64,000 nt of DNA from Bacteroidales bacterium UBA3297 (GTDB lineage: Bacteria; Bacteroidota; Bacteroidia; Bacteroidales; Paludibacteraceae), in NCBI GenBank assembly GCA_002362105.1, contig DETD01000004.1, forward strand, positions 118,553 through 182,552. The letters are read 5' to 3'. Under the pieces are notes generated by a model, which was given only the letters and a program-made list of their open reading frames with translations, made no database searches and had not been told where the DNA came from. Numbering within the stretch: the stretch's first letter is position 1; each line of letters opens with the position of its first letter. This document shows positions 49,879 to 60,421 of the stretch, in pieces. A program made the position numbers and the translations under genes.

Positions 49879-52800
49879 ATGAATATCATCACTAAGGCAG
49901 AACAAATGAGTAAACTCTTACAACTACATAAACTACCCCTTACCCTAATAGGCCTTTTGCTAAGTGCGGCAGTAAGCGCATCGCACCCCGCATTAAGCGG
50001 TGGCTACGGCACCTACGACGACCCTTACCAGATATCGACCAAGGAAGACCTAGTAGCGCTGAGCGTCTTTGTAAACGAAGAATCGGACGGTTCGCTTTTA
50101 TACTACATAATGACCGCAGATATCGATATGAGCGGCATAGAATTCGAGCCCATCAACAACTACAAATACCCACTTGACGATTATAACGTAAATTTCGACG
50201 GCAACAACCACAAAATTACCAACCTCACCATTGCAAAAGGGAATAACTACTGCGGTTTATTTGGCAAAGTAAACGGCAACCACCTTACCATACAAAACCT
50301 GACCATAGAGAACATCAACATTGATGTGGAAACCGACGAGGACATGGCTTACGTAGGAGGAGTTGTCGCATATTACGGAAATCCATCTCAAGCAGGAAGC
50401 AGTACAATTTCCAATTGCCACGTCTCTGGCCTCATAAAAATGGAAGATTACATACCATCATGCGTAGGCGGAATAGTTGGATACGGGAAAAATATAGACA
50501 TACAAAACTGCAAGAACAAAGCAAAGATCAATATAGACCCGGGCAACGTAAACACCAACCGAGACAATGGCATAGGGGGCATAGTTGGGAAATCCGCAGT
50601 TCCTTCCATCACTGGAACTACACACCTAATTTCCCACTGTAGCAACATAGGAGACATATCTGGGCCTATGAATGTAGGTGGTATTGCGGGTTACACTTTA
50701 GGTATATCGGCAAGCAAGAACAACAACACGGGCCACATTACCTATTCCGACGGTTACGCCGGGGGAATTATAGGCAACGCGAGCTCCACCCTAATTGACT
50801 TCAGCTGCAACATCGGCCCAGTAACCATTTCTTATGAAGGATTTGACAATAAATCAACTATAAAATCAAATTATATTGGCGGCATTGCAGGATATTCCAA
50901 TGTAGCACGTACAGTTATCAGTGTTTACCCCTTTGCCGACAACTTAAACGCAGGCTACATTGACGGTTGGAATTATACAGGTGGAGTTTGTGGTTATTCA
51001 AACGGATGGACCTATAACAACCTAAACATTGCACCAGTAACCGATGGTAGTCCTTTTATTACAAATTGCGTAAGTGGTGCCAACATAGGAACATACCCGT
51101 TTTATGACGGACAAAATAAAAACATTTATTACGGAGGAAGCCTCTACGACAAACAGATGAGTATCCTCCGCGACTCAATGAACGGGAAAGTATTTGAAGG
51201 GAAAGAGTGTATTTACGAGCTCTATACCAAGCAGTTGCTTTTTGACTCAATCTACCCCCACTTTGTCTCTACGATTGAAAATCAAGGCCCCCATGCAGGA
51301 GAATACAATTGGATTTATAACGAGGGGGTATATCCTGTGCCAAACGATATAGACCCAGATTTTAATGTGTTAGCCTCGGCAGTAATCAAGCTAGACAGCA
51401 GCGACCGGGTAAACGACATCAACCACCAGTTTAAAGTAGTGACAATGGAAACTGGCGATGAAGGTCTGATGATAGAGAGCACATCGGGAAACAAGATTTG
51501 CCAAGTTGCAGGAAAATCCATAGGTCTAGTCGGGACAGGAAAAGACACCCTTATTATATCGTACAAAGACATGAAACGATATATACCCGTAGTCGTTAAC
51601 TCGGTTGACACCATGATGTTTTCAGGAGGTGCCGGCACCGAAGACGATCCTTACCGCATCACGTGTCTCAAAGACTTGAAAGAGTTAAAGTTCTTGGTCT
51701 ACAACCATACGCATTCAAAATATCCAGAAAAGAACTGGAGTTACGGGAAATACCTATTGGTTGAAAACAATATTGACGACGCCTTCGAAGGTAACATCGG
51801 AACCATAGAAGACGAGAAAAAAGTCTTTCAAGGACATTTAGACGGAGGCGGACACAGGGTAATGGTAAACATTGACGAGTGCAACAGTGAATACTCGGCA
51901 TTCATCAGCTGTGCCGTGGAACCAGCTACCATCAAGAACCTGGAAGTGAACGGAAACAACGCAGCCTGCAAAAAGGGAGCCGGAATAGTGGGCATTGCCA
52001 AAAACATAAGCATCAGTTCGAGTCTGAACATGGTCAATGTGGAAGCAACCGATACAGCAGGCGGAATTGTGGCCAAAGCCTACCATTGTACCTTCAGCAG
52101 CTGCGGAAACAACGGATTTGTGAAAAGTCCGAAAGTGAGTGGCGGTATAGTAGGCTATACCGAAGACTGCACCCTCGACAACGTGGTAAACGGAGGGTCG
52201 GTAGTATCGGCCATAACTGGCGGCGGATTGCTCGGTTCAATTGTCAACACCACCCTGAACACCGGTGTTAACTATGGCTACACAGGCAGAACAACCCAGG
52301 AAATAGACGGCACCAACATTGGTTACACAGTAGCCAAGGCAGAAAACAGTACGGTAAAGAACGTCTATTGGTGCGCACAAACTAACACCATTTGGGACGA
52401 GACCTGGCAAACCGACGGTTTGACCATGGACTACATGATGACCAACGGGAACTTCAAGGAAGCACTAACAGATGTATGGGACACTAGCAGCGACACCACC
52501 CTGCCTGCGCCAAAAGCAATCGCCAAATTTGCTGGTAGCAAGTTGCTGACCCTGCCCTACACATTCACCAACCAGTGGAACACACTTAAAGATATAAACG
52601 AACCATTCTCAGTACCTGGATTATGGTTCAAAACGGGTACCTATACCACATTACTGGGGCTTGGATGCGACAATGAGCATTTCCAACCCAAAGAAGAGGG
52701 AACTATTACCCCACAATCGTTTGGAACCGATACACTGTACATAATATACTACTTCAATGGTATTGACAAAGACAACCAAAAGAACAAGTATATAAAGAAA

Positions 52801-55800
52801 GTTCCTGTCTTCAGTTCATACGGATTCGCCAGTGGCGGAAAAGGGACAAAAGACGACCCTTATAAGATTAGTTCAGAAAAAGACTTCACGCTATTGACAA
52901 GAGCAGTAACAGAAGACTATTATTGCGTAGATACCCTAAGAAACGCAAGCTGGCACAAATACTTCATACAGACTACCGACCTGACCAACGCTCACAGCAA
53001 TCCAATCGGCAACAGCAGCCGCGAGAGGTACGAGTGGAATGGCTACTACGACGGTGGCAACCACAGCATTACCTTAAATATAAACAGCAGCGACAACCAC
53101 ACCGGTTTGTTCCCTGTGCTTACCAAACAGGCTACGGTTAGCAACCTTACCGTAAACGGAACAGTTGTCGGAAAAGACAATTGTGGTGCAATTACAGGTA
53201 CCATACACGAAGGCTCGGCAATCGTCAATTGCAGAAACAATGCGACCGTAAAAGGACAAAAGAGCATTGGAGGTATAGCAGGAGCCAATAAAGGCGGTGC
53301 AACCAGCATCTGCTACAACAACGGTACCATAAACGGAACAGAACATGTGGGTGGCATTTGCGGCTATGCAGGAAAAGGAAGCAACAATTCCGACTTGGCC
53401 AACCTTGGCCATATAAACGGAACAGAACATGTGGGTGGCATTTGCGGAACAGCCGACAGCTGCGACATTAGGCGTGCGCTGAACGCTGGTATTGCAAAAG
53501 GAAGCACATCGGTGGGCGGAATAGCCGGCACCTTCAAATGGAACGGCGAGACAGGAAGCCTCATCTTCGAATGTATGAACTACGGCTATACAGACAATGA
53601 GGGAATGCACACCGGAGCAATTGTCGGAGAGAATGTAAACAGCGGCACCAACGTGACCCTCTGTTTCTATAACAACCAACTTACCTTGGCAAAAGCAATT
53701 GACGGAGACGACAACGAAGGCTTTGCAACAGGTTTAAACACGCGAGAACTGACCGGCTACAACTTGGAAGAACAAGGCTACCACCTGAGCGAAGAATGGG
53801 AGTTGAAGAACCAACACTACCCAATACCACGCGCACTGACAGCCGACGAAGCCATACTGCTCAGCAAGCCTGCATTTATTGCCGACGGAGAGATCTATAT
53901 AAATATAGGTACAGAGTTTGAAGTAAACAACAGCGACAATGTAGAATGGTCGGGCAAAACAGGCAGCTTGGCCATAAGCGATAATATGGTCAACTTCAAC
54001 CGTTCGGGCATAGATACCCTTGTAGCGACACTGAACGGAGCCACTAAATTGCAACCGGTGTTTGTAATAAACGGATTGTTCTCGGGAGGTAACGGAAGCG
54101 AGAACAGACCGTTCTTAATCACCTGCAAGAAGGACATGGAAGACCTTGCCATGTTTGTAAACACCAACATGTTGGAAGTAGACAAGACCAAAAACTGGAG
54201 CGACGGCCAATACTTCCAACTTATGAACGACATACCAGAAGACAGTGTGATAGTAACCATCGTGGGTATGCCGGAAGACGAGACAGAAGGTGACTACGTT
54301 CACTTTGGCGGCACATTTAAAGGCCAAGGCTTTAAGATGAAGACCGGCATATCGAGTTCGGCACATAACGTCGGACTGTTCGGATTAATAAAAGGAGGTG
54401 TGGTAGACTCGCTTACCATATACGGAAGCATATCGGGTATATCGAATGTGGGTGGTTTTGCCGGCGACATAGAGAACGGCACCATAACCAACTGTAATAA
54501 CCAGGCCCAAATAAACGGTAACGACCACGCTGGCGGTATTTGCGGAATCATCAATAACGGCACCATTACAAACTGTGGAAACAGCGGATCCGTCACCAGC
54601 AAAGAAAACCGTGCAGGCGGAATAGCCGGAAAGTCACAAAACACCACAATAGACGGTTGCGTAAACATCGCACCAGTTTCAGCCTATACGCTCAACTCAT
54701 ACAGCGGCGGTATCTGTGGCTGCATTAGCGGAAAAACGCAACTCACCCGTTGCGTTAACGCAGGAACAGTAAGCGGAGAAAACAGAATAGGCGGAATTGT
54801 TGGCGGTATAGAGGGCGAAGCCAACGGTACCATCAGCGAGTGTCTGGAAGCTAACGAAATCACCAAGACTGGTTATTCAACAAGTACAAACAGCGGTTTC
54901 ATTTGTGGCCAGCTATCGGCAGGAACTGCAATAGCAAACTGCTACTACGACAACAAACTAGCCCGACTGGAATCGGCCAGCGACGCCAACTACGCCACCG
55001 GACTCGAGACAAAGGCCATGACAGGCGACCAGTTGAAAGCAGGATTGAAGACCAATTGGATTTACACCGCAAACAACTATCCACGTCCAATCAACGACAC
55101 CATAGCGCTGCTTGCGTCGTCGACCCTGCAATTTGCAGGTTCCGACTATAATAAAGATATCAACGACGGATTCGAAGCATACACCTACCCAGACTGCAAA
55201 TGGCGTTCGACAGAGGGCAAGGTTAGCATAGATGCAGAAAAAGTAACACTGGAAGCATTTGGCAAAGACACCATGGTAGCCTATTACAAGCACCTTGAGA
55301 AGAAGGTTGCCATCGACATCCAATGCATAACCATCCACAACCAAGACACCCTAACGGGATGCGACTCGGTAGAATATGAGAACAAGTTCTATTACGAGAA
55401 CATATCGTTCAACGACACGTTGAAGAGCAAAGTCACCGGTTGCGACAGTCTGGTAGGAATAAGCATTGTGGTCAAGCACTCGACAAAAGCACCAGAGCAA
55501 CCTGTCATCTATGCGATAGGAAGCTACGAGTACGAAGGAGTGACTTACGACAAAGACACCACCATAACCATAGTAAAAGTTAATGCAGAGAAGTGCGATA
55601 GTATCATCACCCAAAAATTGAGCATTGCACAAACACGCATAACCCGCGACACCATTCCAGCCGGTTGCGACAGTACCCTGTTCAACACAACATGGTATTA
55701 TAAAGACACCGTACTGGAAGAAAGACACAAAGACGAAATAGACAGAGACACGTTGATAGCTTATACCCACATCAACGTCAACCAGTCGTACACAGAAACC

Positions 55801-57801
55801 GTTGATTCAATATACGGATACGACAGTCTCACCTATAACGGAACTGTATTCTTAAAAGACACAACAGTAACAGACACCACCCTATTGGAAACCGGTTGTA
55901 ACCACATTGTGAGAACGCCAATCCACATAGGGAAGACCGTAAGAAAGAACAGCAACAAGACCTACTGCGCAAAAGGAACACTATATTTGAGCAGTGGAAA
56001 GATAGAAGTGACAAAAGACACCGTTGTAAATGACACTACCCGTTTCGACAGAGACGAGATGAACATCACCATTTACAAGGTCAACATTATGCACCCTAAA
56101 GACACTTCCATCTACTTCACGAATTGCGACACCATCCACTTCAGAGGCAAGGTATACAGTGAAAGTATCGTGATAGACTCGTCTTATGCGACAGAATGGT
56201 GCGACAGCACCGTACATTATGTGTTGAATGTATTGAAGCCAACTATAAAGGAGCAGACAATAGAAAACTGCTACGTTACCAAACATAGAGGCTTTGAATA
56301 TACAGAGAACACCGTTGTATACGACACATTAAAGGGTCTAAACCACTATGGATGCGACAGTATTATTAAAACAAACATTATAGTCCACCAGGCGACAACC
56401 GACACACTCCACACCTACGGAGAAGAGTTCAAAACCGTCTACGGCCACTATATCACCAATGACACAACAATTGTCGACACACTTGTAAACAAAGCCGGTT
56501 GCGACAGCCTGTTGGTAACAGAAGTGCACATTACGCACCTGACAATCGACACAACGAACCTTTACGGTTGCGACAGTCTGGTAGTTGAGGGCAAGACCTA
56601 CAAGTCATCGACAACACTCTTGAATAGGAGTTACAATCCGTATATGGAATGGGACGACCTAGACAAGACGAATAAGACCTATGAGAGCCACAACCAGTAC
56701 ATAAAGATTGTGATCGGAAAATTCCAGGAATACATCGAAAATATAGACGACTGCGAACAGATAACCTTCCGCGGAAAAGTCTATAAAGAAGATGCGGAAA
56801 TAAGAGACTCATTCGTGTCGAAATCGGGTTGTGACAGCATAATGGTATACAAGTTGCGCATACACAAGCCAAAAGAGAAAGGCGAGTTATTCCTGACAGG
56901 ATGCGGTATTGTAACATGGAACAGCCAATCGTTCTACAGCGACACCACATTCGAGCACAGCCTAACGACCAAATGGGGCTGCGACAGTATATGTGTGATA
57001 AAAATAAATGTGCGCCAACCAGAAGAAGTACACATTACTGAAGAAGGGTGTAATTTTGTAGAATACGAAGGAGAAACCTACACCCACGACACCCTGGTAA
57101 CCCGTGTACTGACAAACGTTGGAGGATGCGACAGCACCATATACGCGCACATAAAAGTGTACCAGCCAACCTATAGCACAATAACCTACGAAGGAGAATA
57201 CGACGTATTATACAAAGGCCGGAAATACACCAGAAGCACAGTGTTGCGCGACACGCTAGTCAACCACTGGGGCTGCGACAGCATTATAAAAATTGCCATA
57301 ATAGTGACCAAGAGCCTCGACTACCCTATTGTGGTAAACAAATACAACTACATGCTGTTGTGCAACAACAATATCGGCAAAGACCGGTACACAAGTTTCC
57401 AATGGTATAAAGACGGGCAACCCGTATACGGCGAAACAAAAGCCTACTACAGCGAGACCGTGGGCAACAAGCTGGCAGGCTGCTACCAAGTATACGTCAC
57501 CACAAAAGACGGCAGAGAATACTTCTCGGAAGAAATCTGCATAGATAAAGAGAAACAGCTTACCATATATCCAAACCCAGTTGCAAGGGGAAAAGATATA
57601 ACGATAGATTACGACTTTAGCGAAGCCGAGAAAAAAGGTTTGTACATAGATGTGTATAACAGTGCAGGCAAAAAAGTCTTCCACGATACACCAACAAACT
57701 ATCCTATTGTCATACCAGGTCAGAGAGAAAAAGGCTATTACTTCGTTCTGATAACAACCGGAGAAGACAAAAACATAGGAGCAAAATTTATTGTTAAATA
57801 A
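49879..57801 (+). CDS. Giant T9SS-exported surface protein with GLUG-type modules and a Cys-paired repeat stalk
   Basis: A 2640-residue protein. A signal peptide ends near ...LLLSAAVSA; the start is the ATG at 49879 or the one at 49906. Residues 41-1810 hold four modules, each opening with a GGxGTxDDPYxI-like motif (near 41, 583, 984 and 1403) and filled with GLUG-like repeats such as VGGIAGYSN and NCxNxG, which build a beta-helix in adhesins. Residues 1817-2472 hold about 13 repeats of some 50 residues with the consensus GCDS...Y.G..Y..DT...DTL....GCDSI....I.V. Residues 2558-2640 are a T9SS type A sorting domain (LTIYPNPVARG). Probably a stalked adhesin or matrix-binding protein; no enzyme domain is seen. 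Confidence 0.85.
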   Translation: MNIITKAEQMSKLLQLHKLPLTLIGLLLSAAVSASHPALSGGYGTYDDPYQISTKEDLVALSVFVNEESDGSLLYYIMTADIDMSGIEFEPINNYKYPLDDYNVNFDGNNHKITNLTIAKGNNYCGLFGKVNGNHLTIQNLTIENINIDVETDEDMAYVGGVVAYYGNPSQAGSSTISNCHVSGLIKMEDYIPSCVGGIVGYGKNIDIQNCKNKAKINIDPGNVNTNRDNGIGGIVGKSAVPSITGTTHLISHCSNIGDISGPMNVGGIAGYTLGISASKNNNTGHITYSDGYAGGIIGNASSTLIDFSCNIGPVTISYEGFDNKSTIKSNYIGGIAGYSNVARTVISVYPFADNLNAGYIDGWNYTGGVCGYSNGWTYNNLNIAPVTDGSPFITNCVSGANIGTYPFYDGQNKNIYYGGSLYDKQMSILRDSMNGKVFEGKECIYELYTKQLLFDSIYPHFVSTIENQGPHAGEYNWIYNEGVYPVPNDIDPDFNVLASAVIKLDSSDRVNDINHQFKVVTMETGDEGLMIESTSGNKICQVAGKSIGLVGTGKDTLIISYKDMKRYIPVVVNSVDTMMFSGGAGTEDDPYRITCLKDLKELKFLVYNHTHSKYPEKNWSYGKYLLVENNIDDAFEGNIGTIEDEKKVFQGHLDGGGHRVMVNIDECNSEYSAFISCAVEPATIKNLEVNGNNAACKKGAGIVGIAKNISISSSLNMVNVEATDTAGGIVAKAYHCTFSSCGNNGFVKSPKVSGGIVGYTEDCTLDNVVNGGSVVSAITGGGLLGSIVNTTLNTGVNYGYTGRTTQEIDGTNIGYTVAKAENSTVKNVYWCAQTNTIWDETWQTDGLTMDYMMTNGNFKEALTDVWDTSSDTTLPAPKAIAKFAGSKLLTLPYTFTNQWNTLKDINEPFSVPGLWFKTGTYTTLLGLGCDNEHFQPKEEGTITPQSFGTDTLYIIYYFNGIDKDNQKNKYIKKVPVFSSYGFASGGKGTKDDPYKISSEKDFTLLTRAVTEDYYCVDTLRNASWHKYFIQTTDLTNAHSNPIGNSSRERYEWNGYYDGGNHSITLNINSSDNHTGLFPVLTKQATVSNLTVNGTVVGKDNCGAITGTIHEGSAIVNCRNNATVKGQKSIGGIAGANKGGATSICYNNGTINGTEHVGGICGYAGKGSNNSDLANLGHINGTEHVGGICGTADSCDIRRALNAGIAKGSTSVGGIAGTFKWNGETGSLIFECMNYGYTDNEGMHTGAIVGENVNSGTNVTLCFYNNQLTLAKAIDGDDNEGFATGLNTRELTGYNLEEQGYHLSEEWELKNQHYPIPRALTADEAILLSKPAFIADGEIYINIGTEFEVNNSDNVEWSGKTGSLAISDNMVNFNRSGIDTLVATLNGATKLQPVFVINGLFSGGNGSENRPFLITCKKDMEDLAMFVNTNMLEVDKTKNWSDGQYFQLMNDIPEDSVIVTIVGMPEDETEGDYVHFGGTFKGQGFKMKTGISSSAHNVGLFGLIKGGVVDSLTIYGSISGISNVGGFAGDIENGTITNCNNQAQINGNDHAGGICGIINNGTITNCGNSGSVTSKENRAGGIAGKSQNTTIDGCVNIAPVSAYTLNSYSGGICGCISGKTQLTRCVNAGTVSGENRIGGIVGGIEGEANGTISECLEANEITKTGYSTSTNSGFICGQLSAGTAIANCYYDNKLARLESASDANYATGLETKAMTGDQLKAGLKTNWIYTANNYPRPINDTIALLASSTLQFAGSDYNKDINDGFEAYTYPDCKWRSTEGKVSIDAEKVTLEAFGKDTMVAYYKHLEKKVAIDIQCITIHNQDTLTGCDSVEYENKFYYENISFNDTLKSKVTGCDSLVGISIVVKHSTKAPEQPVIYAIGSYEYEGVTYDKDTTITIVKVNAEKCDSIITQKLSIAQTRITRDTIPAGCDSTLFNTTWYYKDTVLEERHKDEIDRDTLIAYTHINVNQSYTETVDSIYGYDSLTYNGTVFLKDTTVTDTTLLETGCNHIVRTPIHIGKTVRKNSNKTYCAKGTLYLSSGKIEVTKDTVVNDTTRFDRDEMNITIYKVNIMHPKDTSIYFTNCDTIHFRGKVYSESIVIDSSYATEWCDSTVHYVLNVLKPTIKEQTIENCYVTKHRGFEYTENTVVYDTLKGLNHYGCDSIIKTNIIVHQATTDTLHTYGEEFKTVYGHYITNDTTIVDTLVNKAGCDSLLVTEVHITHLTIDTTNLYGCDSLVVEGKTYKSSTTLLNRSYNPYMEWDDLDKTNKTYESHNQYIKIVIGKFQEYIENIDDCEQITFRGKVYKEDAEIRDSFVSKSGCDSIMVYKLRIHKPKEKGELFLTGCGIVTWNSQSFYSDTTFEHSLTTKWGCDSICVIKINVRQPEEVHITEEGCNFVEYEGETYTHDTLVTRVLTNVGGCDSTIYAHIKVYQPTYSTITYEGEYDVLYKGRKYTRSTVLRDTLVNHWGCDSIIKIAIIVTKSLDYPIVVNKYNYMLLCNNNIGKDRYTSFQWYKDGQPVYGETKAYYSETVGNKLAGCYQVYVTTKDGREYFSEEICIDKEKQLTIYPNPVARGKDITIDYDFSEAEKKGLYIDVYNSAGKKVFHDTPTNYPIVIPGQREKGYYFVLITTGEDKNIGAKFIVK
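53329..53447 (+). repeat. Direct repeat of 35 identical bases inside the GLUG region
   Basis: Copies at 53329-53363 and 53413-53447, 84 bases (28 codons) apart, encoding NGTEHVGGICG. Exact DNA identity in an otherwise diverged repeat array points to recent duplication or gene conversion. Confidence 0.9.
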
Positions 57802-57832
57802 GAAAAAACTAGGCAAAGCCTACAGACAAGAT

Positions 57833-59050
57833 ATGAACAAACTAACTAAAATAATGAGCTCGTTGGTACTGCTGTTAAGCGGTAGCACCCTTTATGCCCA
57901 GAACTCAACTTTAGACTATGATTTCAGCGTGGAACGTTCTATTTGGGGTGCCAATCCGGTAAGACCGATTGAACCCGAAATAAAGCAACAGGCGAAAGCA
58001 GATAAAAGTGACAGCATAGACACCCCGTTTGAGAAATTCGACTTGTCGGATCTAGCGGCAGACCAAGACAAAAGAAGAGAAGAGTTGATGAAGCAACTGA
58101 TGAGGCAAAGACAAGCCAGGACCACACTACCCCTCCTCAAAGACGAATCGCATTCGCATCTAGGCATAGGTTTCTCAGCAGGCAAGTCGAACCTAATAAC
58201 AGACTCTGACTTCGGTAATATAACAGGAAATTTCACGCCTGGCTTCAACATAGACTACTATTACTTTTTCAACCAGCACTGGGGTTTAAGAATGGGTATA
58301 GGCATGTCTATTTCGAAATGCAGCTTCACCAACGACGGAGCATACCGCGACAGTTCGAACTATATAGACTACGAAGGCGACCAGGTAGGTTTAGGCTACC
58401 GTGTAGGCTCAATAAAGGAAGACTTCAAGACCCTCTTGTTCGAAGTTCCATTGATGGCAGCGTACAGCTATAACGACTGGGTACTTGCAGCAGGTTTCAA
58501 ATTCGGATTTCCACTCAGCATCAAGTACGACCAGAAAATGGAAGATGTTGACATAACAGCCTACTATAACTTCACAGACCCTATTTACAGTTCAAAAGCA
58601 TTAGGGGCCATACAGGGTAAAGAATTCCAAATTGACGGAAAATATGCAGAAACCCCTGTATACGTCATGATAGGGGCAAATATCGGACGTAAATTCAGAA
58701 TTAACGACGTGTTGGATTTTGGAGCCAGCATCTATGTCGACTACTCGTTGAACAGTTTGAACATGAAAACACGAGACGGCATCAGCGACTCAAACGACGA
58801 CAAGACCAACTACCTCATCAAGAACGAAGATCTGACCAGTGAGAAGATTCTTACACGTTCAAATCCGGGAGCACAGACCAGCACCTCGAGTGTACTGTGC
58901 AGCCAGCGCATAAGCGACGGAAAGAAAATAGTAGACGACTTAAAGTATTTAGACTTTGGTATAAAACTTTCATTACTCTTCAGTTCATACGCGAACGGCA
59001 CCAAAGAAGCAAAGAAAGAAGTAGAACGTAAAGCGGCACTAATGCAATAA
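57833..59050 (+). CDS. Outer-membrane beta-barrel protein
   Basis: A 405-residue protein with a signal peptide ending in LYAQ (near residue 22), a charged helical segment (55-95), and from about residue 105 an outer-membrane beta-barrel pattern of alternating residues with aromatic girdles (HLGIGFSAGKSN, FTPGFNIDYYYFFNQHWGLRMGIGMSI, PVYVMIGANIGRKF). It resembles the PorT/OMP_b-brl group. It begins 32 bases after the giant surface protein and is probably co-transcribed, which suggests a role in anchoring or exporting that protein. The start at 57833 is the first ATG; a TTG at 57791 overlaps the upstream gene. Confidence 0.82.
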   Translation: MNKLTKIMSSLVLLLSGSTLYAQNSTLDYDFSVERSIWGANPVRPIEPEIKQQAKADKSDSIDTPFEKFDLSDLAADQDKRREELMKQLMRQRQARTTLPLLKDESHSHLGIGFSAGKSNLITDSDFGNITGNFTPGFNIDYYYFFNQHWGLRMGIGMSISKCSFTNDGAYRDSSNYIDYEGDQVGLGYRVGSIKEDFKTLLFEVPLMAAYSYNDWVLAAGFKFGFPLSIKYDQKMEDVDITAYYNFTDPIYSSKALGAIQGKEFQIDGKYAETPVYVMIGANIGRKFRINDVLDFGASIYVDYSLNSLNMKTRDGISDSNDDKTNYLIKNEDLTSEKILTRSNPGAQTSTSSVLCSQRISDGKKIVDDLKYLDFGIKLSLLFSSYANGTKEAKKEVERKAALMQ

Positions 59051-59061
59051 AAGGGGAAAGA

Positions 59062-59976
59062 ATGAGAGACCTTATCACCATATTGGGCCCTACAGCCTGT
59101 GGAAAGACCACATTTGCAGCCCACTTGGCCACAGAAATGGGCGCCTCGATTATTAGTGCAGACAGCCGACAAATATACCGCAGGATGGATATTGGTACAG
59201 GAAAAGACCTTGCCGACTATACCCTAAACGGCAAGACCGTCCCCTACTACCTTATCGACATAGTGGAACCCGGCTACAAGTATAACCTCTTCGAATACCA
59301 GCGCGACTTCCTTACAGCCTACAACACAATAAAGGCGAAGGGAGAGCCCCCCATCTTGTGCGGAGGAACAGGCCTGTATATAGAATCGGTATTAAAGGGA
59401 TACCGGTTGTCACCAGTACCCGACAACCAAGAATTGAGGGACAAACTGGCAGACAAAACACTCGACGAGCTGATTGAGATACTGAAAGGCTATAAGACCT
59501 TACATAACGTAAGCGACCTCGACACCTGCAAAAGGGCGATTAGAGCGATAGAAATAGCAGACTATTATAAAAACACCCCTATAGACAAACAGCCGTTCCC
59601 AGAGATAACATCGACGGTAATAGGGCTGAACATAGACCGAGAAAAAAGGCGCGAGAAAATCACCAAACGCCTAAAGGCCAGATTAGAGGAAGGTTTGCTA
59701 GACGAAGTACGGAACCTGATAAAGGAAGGCATACATCCGGAAGACCTTATATATTACGGATTGGAGTACAAGTTCGTGACACAGCACATTATAGGAGAAC
59801 TCACCTACGATGAAATGTTCACCCAACTAGAAATAGCCATCCACCAATTTGCAAAACGCCAGATGACCTGGTTTAGAGGAATGGAGAAACGCGGAATCCA
59901 CATCAACTGGATAGAGAGCGAATTACCAATGGAAGAAAAAATAAGAAAAGCACAGGAAATAATAGCAAACGACTAA
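59062..59976 (+). CDS. miaA: tRNA dimethylallyltransferase
   Basis: Adds a dimethylallyl group to N6 of A37 in tRNAs that read codons starting with U. The 304-residue protein has the P-loop GPTACGKTTFA (residues 8-18), DSRQIYRRMDIGTGK, the substrate motif PYYLIDIVEPGYKYNLFEYQRDF, GGTGLYIESVL and, near the C-terminus, FAKRQMTWFRG. All are intact. It lies 11 bases after the barrel gene and seven before yjbQ. Confidence 0.95.
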   Translation: MRDLITILGPTACGKTTFAAHLATEMGASIISADSRQIYRRMDIGTGKDLADYTLNGKTVPYYLIDIVEPGYKYNLFEYQRDFLTAYNTIKAKGEPPILCGGTGLYIESVLKGYRLSPVPDNQELRDKLADKTLDELIEILKGYKTLHNVSDLDTCKRAIRAIEIADYYKNTPIDKQPFPEITSTVIGLNIDREKRREKITKRLKARLEEGLLDEVRNLIKEGIHPEDLIYYGLEYKFVTQHIIGELTYDEMFTQLEIAIHQFAKRQMTWFRGMEKRGIHINWIESELPMEEKIRKAQEIIAND

Positions 59977-59983
59977 AAAGAAA

Positions 59984-60394
59984 ATGGTAGAACAAAAAGA
60001 GTTCACGCTCAGGGCAAGGAACAGAGGATTTTGGCTGGTAACAGACGAAATAATAGAAAAACTCCCCGACCTGCCCCAGCAAGGCCTTCTTAACCTTTTT
60101 ATAAAGCACACCAGCTGTGCCCTCTGCATAAACGAGAACTTCGACCCCGCAGTAAGAGACGATATGGCAGAGATATATGACCACCTAATCAAGGAAAACG
60201 AGAACTACTATACCCACCTTGATGAAGGGCCAGACGATATGCCAAGCCACGCCAAGAGCAGCATAACCGGAGTAAGTTTAAGCATACCAATTACAAACGG
60301 CAGATTGAATATGGGCATCTGGCAAGGAATCTACCTCTGCGAATTCCGCAACCACGGAGGTCCACGAAACATAGTAGCAACAATTATTAGTTAA
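59984..60394 (+). CDS. yjbQ: YjbQ-family protein (UPF0047)
   Basis: A 136-residue protein of the UPF0047/YjbQ family, with HTSCALCINENFDPAVRDDM (near 43-62), the metal-binding His in SHAKSSITG, and the C-terminal GIWQGIYLCEFRNHGGPR. Family members have been linked to a weak, secondary thiamine-phosphate synthase activity, but their main role is unsettled. It follows miaA by seven bases. Confidence 0.9.
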   Translation: MVEQKEFTLRARNRGFWLVTDEIIEKLPDLPQQGLLNLFIKHTSCALCINENFDPAVRDDMAEIYDHLIKENENYYTHLDEGPDDMPSHAKSSITGVSLSIPITNGRLNMGIWQGIYLCEFRNHGGPRNIVATIIS

Positions 60395-60421
60395 AACACA
60401 TAAAAAAAATACCAAAACAAA

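Noticed and set aside
49879..57801. Periodic sequence in the giant gene as a CRISPR array or DNA satellite
   Set aside because: The periodicity is at the protein level with diverged codons, one continuous reading frame and no conserved spacer/repeat structure.
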